Assembly (NCBI GenBank): GCA_900770645.1 | Contig: CAAGKY010000238.1 | Location: forward strand, 1 to 7,988 | Direction: 5' to 3' | DNA: 7,988 nt | Source of the DNA: Bacilli bacterium | GTDB lineage: Bacteria; Bacillota_I; Bacilli_A; ML615J-28; CAG-313 | In this document: one piece after another, positions 1 through 5,799 of the stretch | How the letters are laid out: the number at the start of each line of letters is the position of its first letter | How positions within the stretch are numbered: position 1 is the stretch's first letter | Notes under the pieces: generated by a model | What the model saw: the letters and a program-made list of their open reading frames with translations, nothing else | Databases searched by the model: none | What the model was told of the DNA's origin: nothing | Program-made: the position numbers and the translations under genes

Positions 1-9
1 TTCCGATCT
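1..9. other. Probable Illumina adapter remnant at sequence end
   Basis: The first nine bases, TTCCGATCT, equal the 3' end shared by both standard Illumina TruSeq adapters (ending GCTCTTCCGATCT). They sit exactly at the edge of the sequence, where an untrimmed adapter would be. The reading frame of the peptidase gene passes through them, so its first two or three codons here (Pro-Ile-Phe) are probably not real. A chance match cannot be ruled out with nine bases, but its position at the exact end makes an artefact likely. Confidence 0.65.
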
Positions 10-314
10 TTAATCAAGGTGAAGTATTTGCTCACACAGGAACAGCTGGAAATGTTACAGGAGATCACACTCACTTTAATACAGCCGATGGAACTTATGC
101 TGGTTGGGAACATGTACCACCAGATAATCATGGACAACTTGTTAATTCTAGTCATATATATGAAACTTGTTATGTAAACGATACTACGATAGTAGTAGGT
201 TATGGATACAATTGGGTAACTTTTAGTGGTGGAGTAACTCCAAGTAAATATAAAAAGATGTTAGGTTTTCCATGGGTACTTTATGCTAGAAAATTACGAG
301 ATAAACACATATAA
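3..314 (+). CDS. M23-family peptidoglycan metallopeptidase, C-terminal part (5' end missing)
   Basis: This is the last 103 codons of a gene that enters from the left, ending at TAA 312-314. Near the start of the fragment the text reads GEVFAHTGTAGNVTGDHTHF. This is the closing part of a lysostaphin-like (M23) zinc peptidase domain, with the HxH pair (His22 and His24 of the fragment) that supplies a zinc ligand and a catalytic histidine. The upstream HxxxD zinc motif is outside the window. After the domain comes a Tyr-Val-Asn-Asp-Thr-Thr ... Gly-Tyr-Asn-Trp stretch, as I recall from M23 enzymes of Firmicutes phages. Such enzymes cut peptide cross-links in the cell wall. In phi29 the equivalent is gp13, at the tail tip. 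Here it could be the tail-tip enzyme or a lysis enzyme. In phi29 the M23 gene lies downstream of the tail genes, whereas here it lies upstream of the scaffold gene. Confidence 0.8.
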   Translation, partial: PIFNQGEVFAHTGTAGNVTGDHTHFNTADGTYAGWEHVPPDNHGQLVNSSHIYETCYVNDTTIVVGYGYNWVTFSGGVTPSKYKKMLGFPWVLYARKLRDKHI

Positions 315-334
315 TTATTTGACAAAATAATTAT
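311..334. repeat. 10-bp perfect inverted repeat overlapping the promoter -35 box
   Basis: Positions 311-320 (ATAATTATTT) are the exact reverse complement of 325-334, separated by GACA. The repeat begins inside the last two codons of the peptidase gene and covers the -35 hexamer of the promoter at 319-347. As RNA it would form an all-A/U stem with a 4-base loop. It lacks G-C pairs and a following T-run, so it is a poor intrinsic terminator. As DNA it could be an operator for a dimeric regulator. Neither role is shown, and AT-rich sequence makes chance palindromes more likely. Confidence 0.5.
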
Positions 335-347
335 TATATATTATAAT
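319..347 (+). promoter_or_regulatory. Consensus sigma-A/sigma-70 promoter for the structural operon
   Basis: TTGACA at 319-324 and TATAAT at 342-347 are both perfect matches to the housekeeping consensus, with the optimal 17-base spacer. Transcription would start near 353-355, only about 12 bases before the scaffold ATG at 366. It probably drives scaffold and capsid genes and, by read-through, the tail genes. For comparison, the phi29 late promoter A3 lacks a good -35 box and needs the activator p4. A full consensus promoter here suggests expression without such an activator, or repression through the overlapping inverted repeat. Confidence 0.8.
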
Positions 348-365
348 GAAAGAGAGATAGATAAT

Positions 366-665
366 ATGAATATTGAAGAATATACAAATAAAATACAAGA
401 AAAACTAGGTAAGGATGAAAGTGGCAAAATAGCTGATGATATTGCGAACATTCTTACTTATGATAGTAAAATGCAACAAGATATTAAAAATAAAGATAAT
501 GAAATAGATAAACTTAAAAAAGATAAAGAAATGTTAATTGAAGCAAATGGTAATTTACTTCAAAAAGTTCCTTTTGGAAAAGAAGAACCTAAAGATAATC
601 CAAAAGAAGAACCTAAGAACTTTGATTTTAAAACTGTTTTTGATAAAAATGGTTTTAAAAGATAA
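366..665 (+). CDS. Head scaffolding protein (phi29 gp7-like)
   Basis: This protein is 99 aa, against 98 for phi29 gp7, and sits directly before the capsid gene, as gp7 does. It is highly charged. An N-terminal helical part (about 1-30) leads into a coiled coil (about 33-66, rich in Lys, Asp and Glu, with KDKEMLIEANGNLLQKV). That part lines up with the gp7 stretch EKDDLIVSNSKLFRQIG as I recall it. A Pro-rich link with two KEEPK copies (about 72-85) and a short basic tail (NGFKR) follow. Scaffold dimers guide capsid assembly and leave the prohead before or during DNA packaging; the basic or aromatic tail may contact the capsid or portal. The start is ATG 366 with a weak GAGAG site at 352-356, oddly close to the predicted transcription start. 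The identification rests on size, position and the helical pattern, not on strong sequence identity. Confidence 0.85.
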   Translation: MNIEEYTNKIQEKLGKDESGKIADDIANILTYDSKMQQDIKNKDNEIDKLKKDKEMLIEANGNLLQKVPFGKEEPKDNPKEEPKNFDFKTVFDKNGFKR

Positions 666-688
666 CCTTCCTTTACATATATCTAAGC

Positions 689-710
689 CAACTACCTTAA
701 TAGGTAGTTG
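689..710 (+). promoter_or_regulatory. Leader stem-loop A upstream of the capsid gene
   Basis: Positions 689-697 pair perfectly with 702-710 (CAACTACCT / AGGTAGTTG), giving a 9-bp stem with a 4-base loop, TAAT. It begins 24 bases after the scaffold stop codon. No T-run follows directly, so it is not a classic intrinsic terminator. Its last three bases also belong to the stem of hairpin B, so A and B cannot both form completely. Confidence 0.7.
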
Positions 711-741
711 AAGGAAAATATTCACACCTATTTTTCTTCAA
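708..741 (+). promoter_or_regulatory. Leader stem-loop B upstream of the capsid gene
   Basis: Positions 708-720 pair with 729-741 over 13 bp, with a single G-U wobble (714 with 735) and an 8-base loop (TTCACACC). The 3' arm holds the TTTTT run, so the run lies inside the stem rather than after it. This fits an mRNA-stabilising or processing structure better than a terminator. It competes with hairpin A for bases 708-710 and shares base 741 with hairpin C. Confidence 0.7.
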
Positions 742-758
742 GTATCTATTAAGATACT
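741..758 (+). promoter_or_regulatory. Leader stem-loop C next to the capsid ribosome binding site
   Basis: Positions 741-747 (AGTATCT) pair perfectly with 752-758 (AGATACT) around the loop ATTA. The hairpin ends seven bases before the capsid Shine-Dalgarno sequence at 766-774, leaving that site single-stranded. Such a 5' hairpin could protect the mRNA from nucleases or position the ribosome. No function is demonstrated. Confidence 0.6.
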
Positions 759-765
759 ACTATAG

Positions 766-774
766 AAAGGAGAG
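766..774 (+). promoter_or_regulatory. Strong ribosome binding site of the capsid gene
   Basis: AAAGGAGAG ends 8 bases before ATG 783 and fixes that start. The 11-mer TATAGAAAGGA around it (761-771) recurs exactly before the tail gene (2462-2472), and a near copy lies before the portal gene (TAGAAAGGAG, 4094-4103). This suggests a shared, strong initiation context for the virion genes. Confidence 0.8.
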
Positions 775-782
775 ATAAAATT

Positions 783-2414
783 ATGAACCCATCACAAGGT
801 TTACAAACTGCTTTAAATGAGATTAGAAATACTCTAGTTGAAGATAACACTTTGTATCAAACTCAAATACCTTTAGTTGATGATTACACTTCAAGTCAAG
901 TATATGGTCAATCTTTATTAAACTTGCCTAGTGATTTAAGAAATAAATTCATTCAGTCATTAGTTAATAGAATTGCTTATACTAAGTTTAATCTTGATTA
1001 TTTTGAAAATCCTTTAAGAGGACTAGCTGGTGATGATTTACCACTTGGTGCAATTGGTCAAGAAATTTATGTTAATCCAGCAAGAGGTAGAGTATATGAT
1101 ATCAATGATTTTGCAGGATTACTTGCTAAATATGAAAGTGATATTAAAGCAGAATATACTGAAATTAATTTTGATGTTCAGTATCCAGTAACTATTATAA
1201 GAAAGGAATTAGAAAAAGCTTTTGTTTCTTGGGGTGATTTTGAAAGTTTCTTATTAGGTATTTCAACTTCACTATATAATGGTGCTTATATTGATGATTA
1301 TAAATACACTAAGAAATTAATCACAGCAGCTTATGTTAATAATGCTGTTGAAATGGAAACAATTACTTTTGCAGGATCTACACCAACTAGTGCTGAACTT
1401 GAAGCTTTAACTTCAAGATTAAGACAAGCTTATTTAGATTTTATGGTACCTAGTACTAAATATAATGCTTGGAAAAAAGTAGGCGGATATGGTAGAAGTA
1501 TTGTATCATGGTCTAAACCTGAAAACATTGTTGTATTCGTATCTAATAAAATGGCTTCAATTTTAGATGTTAAGCTTTTAGCTAATGCATTTAATATTGA
1601 TAAAGCTGATTTAATGGGAAGAGTATATTATGTTGAAGATTTTGATGTACTTGATGACAATGGAACAGTTGTTATTGATGGATCTAAAATCGTTGCTTTA
1701 ATTTGTGATCGTAGATGGTTTAAAATTCGTGAAAAAGATATGTTCATGGATGAATTCTACAATGCAAATAATAGAAGTTGGCAGTCATTCCTTAATGTAA
1801 TTAAATCATTTAACTATAGTTTATTTGCTAATGCTTTAATGTTAGTAACTGAACTTCCTACAATTGCTACTTCAAGTATGAGTTTTGAAAATGCTACTAT
1901 GAGTATTGATGTAGGTGAAGAAAAAGTTAATACTTTAATTACAGTACCATTTAATGCAACTGAAACAGTTACATTTACTTCAAGTGATAGTGGTGAGGAT
2001 TATGTTGAAATAACTAAAGTAGATAATAAGCATGTTAAAGTAGAAGGAAAAGCTGCTACTGGTTCAGCTGTAACTATTACAGCTACTGGTGGAACTTCTG
2101 GAAAAACTGCTACATTTACAGTTGAAGTTAATGATATTTTAGCTAAATCTATGGAGTTTAAACATTCTACTAGAAGTATTAGTGGAACAGGTAAAGTTTC
2201 TAATGAATTAGTAGTAAATCCTGCTGATTTTACTGAAACAGTAAACTTTACTTCAAGTGATAATGATAGTACTTATGTTTCTATAGAAAAGAAATCAAAT
2301 ACTAAAGTTGAAGTAACTGGTGTATCAAATACTACTGATCCAGTAATTATTACTGCTACAGGTTCAACTTCAGGTAAAACTGCTACATTTAGTGTTACAG
2401 TATCTGGAAACTAA
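783..2414 (+). CDS. Major capsid protein (phi29 gp8-like) with two C-terminal Ig-like domains
   Basis: This 543-aa protein is the shell subunit. Residues 1 to about 360 match the HK97-fold part of phi29 gp8 as I recall it: KAFVSWGDFESFL at 145-157 against KTAFVSWGNFESFV, a DLPLGAIGQEIYV segment against QIPLGRTIEEIYT, LANAFNIDKADLMGRV against LAKAFNMNRTDFLGNV, and SLFANALMLVTELP at 346-359 just before the domain border. phi29 gp8 has 448 aa and ends in one Ig-like group 2 domain. Here the extra length is a second copy: residues 365-455 and 456-543 resemble each other (SMxF start, TETVxFTSSD, VxITATGxTSGKTATFxVxV end). The Ig domains are expected on the outer capsid surface, where they may bind mucus or sugars or add stability. 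Start ATG 783 is backed by the ribosome site at 766-774. The gene is flanked by the leader hairpins and a terminator, fitting high separate expression. Confidence 0.95.
   Translation: MNPSQGLQTALNEIRNTLVEDNTLYQTQIPLVDDYTSSQVYGQSLLNLPSDLRNKFIQSLVNRIAYTKFNLDYFENPLRGLAGDDLPLGAIGQEIYVNPARGRVYDINDFAGLLAKYESDIKAEYTEINFDVQYPVTIIRKELEKAFVSWGDFESFLLGISTSLYNGAYIDDYKYTKKLITAAYVNNAVEMETITFAGSTPTSAELEALTSRLRQAYLDFMVPSTKYNAWKKVGGYGRSIVSWSKPENIVVFVSNKMASILDVKLLANAFNIDKADLMGRVYYVEDFDVLDDNGTVVIDGSKIVALICDRRWFKIREKDMFMDEFYNANNRSWQSFLNVIKSFNYSLFANALMLVTELPTIATSSMSFENATMSIDVGEEKVNTLITVPFNATETVTFTSSDSGEDYVEITKVDNKHVKVEGKAATGSAVTITATGGTSGKTATFTVEVNDILAKSMEFKHSTRSISGTGKVSNELVVNPADFTETVNFTSSDNDSTYVSIEKKSNTKVEVTGVSNTTDPVIITATGSTSGKTATFSVTVSGN
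1875..2411 (+). repeat. Tandem duplication encoding two Ig-like (BIG2-type) domains
   Basis: Unit 1 (1875-2147, residues 365-455) and unit 2 (2148-2411, residues 456-543) encode the same beta-rich pattern. Shared peptide blocks are SM-F near the start, FTSSD in the middle and TSGKTATF near the end. Bases are also conserved in places: TTTACTTCAAGTGATA occurs in both units, as does AAAACTGCTACATTTA. Elsewhere they have drifted, so the duplication is real but not recent, or parts have been homogenised. Confidence 0.85.
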
Positions 2415-2419
2415 AATCC

Positions 2420-2457
2420 AAATAGGGATTAGGGATTATTCCCTAGTTCCTATTTTT
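2420..2457 (+). terminator. Intrinsic terminator between capsid and tail genes
   Basis: Positions 2420-2435 pair with 2440-2455 over 16 bp, with two wobble pairs (2427 with 2448, 2429 with 2446) and the loop TTAT (2436-2439). GGG/CCC pairs lie near the loop. The 3' arm runs into TTTTT (2453-2457). This is a standard rho-independent terminator starting six bases after the capsid stop codon. All downstream genes point the same way, so it is probably partial: it would keep capsid mRNA abundant and let a fraction of polymerases reach the tail genes. It would also protect the 3' end of the capsid mRNA. Confidence 0.88.
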
Positions 2458-2482
2458 ATTATATAGAAAGGAAAGTGAGAAT

Positions 2483-4096
2483 ATGTTAGTAGTACCAACT
2501 TCAAGGATTATTCTTTTAAAAAATCCAATTGAAATTGATTATGCAAATGAACTTACCTTTACAAGTATTGAAGCTCAATATAATTATTTTTATAATTTAC
2601 CTAAAATTGAATGTGAAGAAGCAACCTATCAAAGAAAAGATGAAGTTGTAAGATTTCCTACTGATCCACACATGGAAGGAATTACTTATGATGATTTAAT
2701 ACAATATAATTATTGTATGTATCAAAATGATAAATGGTCTAATAAATGGTTTTATGCTTTTATTAAAAATGTTACTTTTGATAATATTGGTATGAGTTAT
2801 ATAGAACTTGAAACTGATGTATGGCAAACTTGGATGTTTGATATAACATTTAAAAACTCTTTCATTGAAAGAGAACATGTTAATAATGATACAGTTGGTT
2901 TACATACTATTCCTGAAGGTCTTGAAACAGGTGATTATATAAGTTGTAAATTACAACCTACATTATCTACATCAATTGAAACATGTTTTGTAGTAGCTGC
3001 TACTGAATTATTAAGTACTATGAGTGGTTACTCAACATTTAATCAATTATTACCAATAGGACTTTATTATCTTGGACTAACTGATTTATCAGATGTACAA
3101 AAATTAGTAAGTATGTATGATAGTGAAGGAAAAGGAGAAGCAATTAACTCAGTATTTGTTATCCCTAAATCATTCTTTACATCATGGACAACTTTATCAG
3201 GACTAACAGGAAATATCAGTTATGCAATTAGATTTGATTTTAGTGCTGATTTAACTGTTACTAAAGTAAATTATTTAGGTAATGATTATACACCTATTAA
3301 TAATAAACTATTATGTTTTCCTTATTCATTTTTACAAGTATCTAACCACACAGGTCAAATAGTTAATTATAAATGGGAAAACTTTAATATGTTAGATGTA
3401 GGAACTACAGGAATTAATTTTAAATTAAGAGGTACAATTACACCCGGTGGAAGTTTTAAATTATTTCCAGTAAATTATAATAATATCTTAAATAATAATG
3501 ATGATACTGTTAATTTAGGTAAATATCCTATTGGTGCTTTTAATAGTGATGTATATACTAACTGGCTAACTCAAAATGGAGTAAATATCGGTGGTATTAA
3601 ACTTAATGCAGAACAAGCTGGTTATGCTATGGGTGGACTTCAAACAGCTTTAGGTTTAGGTGAATTACTAGCAGGAAATATGTATGGTGTAACTCAAGTA
3701 GCTACTGGTGTAGGTAGTATCTTAGGAACTATGCAAGAAAGTTATAGACATTCACTTATTCCAGATACAGTTGAAGGTAACTTAAATAGTGGTGATGTGA
3801 ACTTTACATTTAGTCTTAATAATTTTGAATTTAAAAGAATGAGTATTAAAAATGAGTATGCTAGAATAATAGATAAATATTTTAGTATGTATGGTTATAA
3901 AGTTAATGAATTAAAATTACCAAATATTACAGGTAGAACTAATTGGAATTATGTAAAAACAATTGGATGTAATATTTTAGGAGATATTCCTCAAGGTGAT
4001 TTAGAGAAAATAAAAGAAATGTTTAATAAAGGTGTTACATTGTGGCATAATCCTAGTACTTTTTTAGATTATTCACAAAGTAACATTATAGTTTAG
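2483..4096 (+). CDS. Distal tail / tail-knob protein (phi29 gp9-like)
   Basis: The 537-aa product (phi29 gp9: 599 aa) forms the distal tail tube through which DNA leaves. Blocks shared with gp9 as I recall it: QYNYFYNLP near residue 32 (QYNWFNSKS in gp9), NKWFYAFIKNV near 87 (NKWFYAFVTEL), then DVWQTWMFDITFKNSFIEREHV (DVLQTWMFNIKFQESFIVREHV). At the C-terminus are a MYGYKVNELKLPN segment (KYGYKINRVKKPN), GDIPQGDLEKIKEMFNKGVTLWHN (GDINNNDLQEIRTIFDNGITLWHT) and a Tyr-Ser near the end. Residues about 379-417 are rich in Gly, Ala and hydrophobic residues; they correspond to the long hydrophobic loops of gp9 (about 417-491) that plug the tube and are reported to form a membrane pore. This segment is shorter than in phi29. 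Start ATG 2483 follows AAAGGA (2467-2472). It is the only gene here that ends in TAG. Confidence 0.95.
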   Translation: MLVVPTSRIILLKNPIEIDYANELTFTSIEAQYNYFYNLPKIECEEATYQRKDEVVRFPTDPHMEGITYDDLIQYNYCMYQNDKWSNKWFYAFIKNVTFDNIGMSYIELETDVWQTWMFDITFKNSFIEREHVNNDTVGLHTIPEGLETGDYISCKLQPTLSTSIETCFVVAATELLSTMSGYSTFNQLLPIGLYYLGLTDLSDVQKLVSMYDSEGKGEAINSVFVIPKSFFTSWTTLSGLTGNISYAIRFDFSADLTVTKVNYLGNDYTPINNKLLCFPYSFLQVSNHTGQIVNYKWENFNMLDVGTTGINFKLRGTITPGGSFKLFPVNYNNILNNNDDTVNLGKYPIGAFNSDVYTNWLTQNGVNIGGIKLNAEQAGYAMGGLQTALGLGELLAGNMYGVTQVATGVGSILGTMQESYRHSLIPDTVEGNLNSGDVNFTFSLNNFEFKRMSIKNEYARIIDKYFSMYGYKVNELKLPNITGRTNWNYVKTIGCNILGDIPQGDLEKIKEMFNKGVTLWHNPSTFLDYSQSNIIV

Positions 4097-4110
4097 AAAG
4101 GAGTATAAGT

Positions 4111-5076
4111 ATGGCAAGAAAAAAGAATCGAGAAAATTATAAGTTTCTTGATAGTATGGAAATAAACAATGCTACTTATATGGATTATTTAGCAAGATTT
4201 AGAAGAATTGCCTTATCTATGTTTGAATGGGTAAATCTTCCAAATAGTATGAATGCTAGATCATTAGAATTAACTCTTTATTTTAATGGTAAAGCTGCTT
4301 TACTTAAAGATAAAAAATATGGATTTATTAATACAAAATGTGCTGGTACTGGTTATGTAAATATCTATGGACTTCCTACAGAACTTAATTGTTATAGTTA
4401 TGATTTTAATAGTAAAAGAACATTATATACAGGACTTATTCCAGAAAGAACTAATGATGAATATAAAGAATGTATTTTAGTACAAAATAACTGGGAAGCT
4501 TTACCTACTGTATCAAGTATGGAACTATTTGCTTATAGATTATATGAAGCTCAAAGAACTTGTGATATTAATATTACATCTCAAAAGACACCAGTTTTAC
4601 TTATTGCTGATGAAACACAAAGATTATTTCTAGAAAACTTATATCAACAGTATAATGGAAATCAACCTTTTATCTTTGGTGATAAAGACCAGTTAGGAGA
4701 TAAAACTCTAAAAGCAATTAGTACATTAGCACCTTATGTTGCTGATAAAATTACTGATTATAAAAAAGAAATATGGAATGAGGCTTTAACTTTTCTAGGA
4801 ATTAATAATATAATGTTAGAAAAGAAAGAAAGATTAGTTAGTGATGAAGCTAATTCAAATAATGAATTAATAAATCTTAACTTGCAGTCATTTCTAGCAC
4901 CTAGACAAGAAGCTTGTCGCCAGTTTAATGAAAAGTTTGGACTTACTGGTACTGATAAAGAAATTAGTGTTAGAGTTAGAAGCGATTTATATAATATAAT
5001 AAAGAAAGAAATGTCAACTACAACTGAACTAAATAACGAGTTTATTAATAAAAAAGAGGTGGAAATAGATGGCTAA
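4111..5076 (+). CDS. Portal / upper collar connector protein (phi29 gp10-like)
   Basis: The product is 321 aa (phi29 gp10: 309). Twelve copies form the ring at the unique capsid vertex; DNA enters and leaves through it and the tail attaches to it. Matches to gp10 as I recall it include FEWVNLPNSMN near the N-terminus (FEWENLPPTIN), QKTPVLL at 158-164 (QKTPVLI), YQQYNGNQPFIF (YNQYEGNAPVIF), and the strongest block at 208-252: PYVADKI, IWNEALTFLGINN (VWNEMMTFLGIKN), LEKKERLVSDEANSNNE (LEKKERMVTDEVSSNDE). The last block spans the channel helices and the following wing. The N-terminus is basic (ARKKNRENYK), as in gp10, where it is linked to DNA or pRNA contact. It begins 14 bases after the tail gene with AAAGGAG at 4097-4103, right after the TAG stop, and overlaps the next gene by 8 bases, implying coupled translation. 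Confidence 0.95.
   Translation: MARKKNRENYKFLDSMEINNATYMDYLARFRRIALSMFEWVNLPNSMNARSLELTLYFNGKAALLKDKKYGFINTKCAGTGYVNIYGLPTELNCYSYDFNSKRTLYTGLIPERTNDEYKECILVQNNWEALPTVSSMELFAYRLYEAQRTCDINITSQKTPVLLIADETQRLFLENLYQQYNGNQPFIFGDKDQLGDKTLKAISTLAPYVADKITDYKKEIWNEALTFLGINNIMLEKKERLVSDEANSNNELINLNLQSFLAPRQEACRQFNEKFGLTGTDKEISVRVRSDLYNIIKKEMSTTTELNNEFINKKEVEIDG
5056..5062 (+). promoter_or_regulatory. Ribosome binding site inside the portal gene
   Basis: GAGGTGG lies six bases before ATG 5069. It fixes the lower-collar start inside the last codons of the portal gene (stop at 5074-5076). The two frames overlap by 8 bases, which favours translational coupling of the two neck proteins. Confidence 0.75.
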
Positions 5077-5764
5077 ATATACTTTTGAATTAAGAGAATT
5101 ATTTGAACCTATTAAATTTAATCCACCAATATACTCAAGAAGTCAAGTAGAAGATTTTTTCAAAGATTATGAACTTAGTGATTATCTAACACAAGAACAA
5201 ATTGATGTTATTAATAGTGCTGGTATCTGGTCTAAAGATAAACTTGCTAGAAAGATAGTAGATCATTATTATATGAGAGAAAGTGGACTTGAAACAATTG
5301 GCTTATTTAAACACTATGCTAGAGTACTTATGCAGGAAATCATGGAAGAATATTTACCACTTATATATTCAGCTAGTATCAATTATGATCCACTTGTTAA
5401 TGTTGATTATACTGAAACATTTAATCGTACTGCTGATAATACAGGAGAAAGTAATTCAACTTCAAATAATTTAAGTTCTGGGTTAGTAGTAGGTTCTAAT
5501 ACACCTCAAGGTCAAATTTCAAAAGAAGGTATTTTACATGGTAATTATGCTTCAAGTACTAGTGCTAGTGAAAATGAAGCAAATATAACTGATAATACAA
5601 CTACACAAGGAAATACTACTGAAGAATATCTAAAAAGAGTTAAAGGTAATTCAGGTGTATCTGCTACAGCTCAAAGAATGATACTTCAATATCGTGAAAA
5701 TATTATTGCTATTGATAAGAAAATAATAAAAGAATTAAATATTCTATTTATGGGATTATACTAA
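5069..5764 (+). CDS. Lower collar protein (phi29 gp11-like)
   Basis: This 231-aa protein lies between portal and appendage genes, exactly where gp11 lies in phi29, and would form the lower neck ring that joins portal to tail knob and anchors the appendages. The N-terminal half is helical and charged (about 1-115). Residues about 120-187 are a polar stretch rich in Ser, Thr, Asn and Gly, probably an extended loop or beta region. The C-terminus has a well-formed motif as remembered from collar proteins of small podoviruses: a KRVKGNSGVSA segment (GNSG at 193-196) followed by an amphipathic helix and the ending KELNILFMGLY. phi29 gp11 has 293 aa, so this version is shorter. The identification rests mainly on gene order and the C-terminal motif. 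The start ATG overlaps the portal gene. Confidence 0.85.
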   Translation: MAKYTFELRELFEPIKFNPPIYSRSQVEDFFKDYELSDYLTQEQIDVINSAGIWSKDKLARKIVDHYYMRESGLETIGLFKHYARVLMQEIMEEYLPLIYSASINYDPLVNVDYTETFNRTADNTGESNSTSNNLSSGLVVGSNTPQGQISKEGILHGNYASSTSASENEANITDNTTTQGNTTEEYLKRVKGNSGVSATAQRMILQYRENIIAIDKKIIKELNILFMGLY

Positions 5765-5766
5765 TA

Positions 5767-5775
5767 TGGTATAAT
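5767..5775 (+). promoter_or_regulatory. Possible extended -10 promoter before the appendage gene
   Basis: TGGTATAAT at 5767-5775 fits the extended -10 consensus TGnTATAAT. At 17 bases upstream the -35 position reads TTTATG (5747-5752), which is weak. Transcription would begin near 5782, at the ribosome binding site AAAGGAGAG (5781-5789), so the leader would be very short. In AT-rich DNA, TATAAT arises often by chance; the TG dinucleotide and the intergenic location raise it somewhat. Confidence 0.35.
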
Positions 5776-5799
5776 ATAATAAAGGAGAGTGAAATAAAA

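Noticed and set aside
572..620. Short direct repeat in the scaffold gene (two KEEPK copies)
   Set aside because: The repeat is real, but it is a low-complexity charged linker of a type common in scaffold proteins; no separate element is implied.
740..765. Possible promoter before the capsid gene (TACTAT near 757)
   Set aside because: The match to -10 is poor and there is no -35 box at a proper distance; the region is better explained by the leader hairpins.
2455..2482. Possible promoter before the tail gene (TATTAT at 2457-2462)
   Set aside because: The -10-like hexamer overlaps the T-run of the terminator and there is no -35 match at 16-18 bases upstream.
2696..2878. Minus-strand open frame of 60 codons
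   Set aside because: It lies wholly inside the tail-protein gene, which has strong homology to phi29 gp9; the opposite frame has no ribosome site and an AT-driven composition (Ile, Lys, Phe).
5283..5474. Plus-strand open frame of 63 codons
   Set aside because: It is an out-of-frame shadow of the lower collar gene, without a ribosome site.
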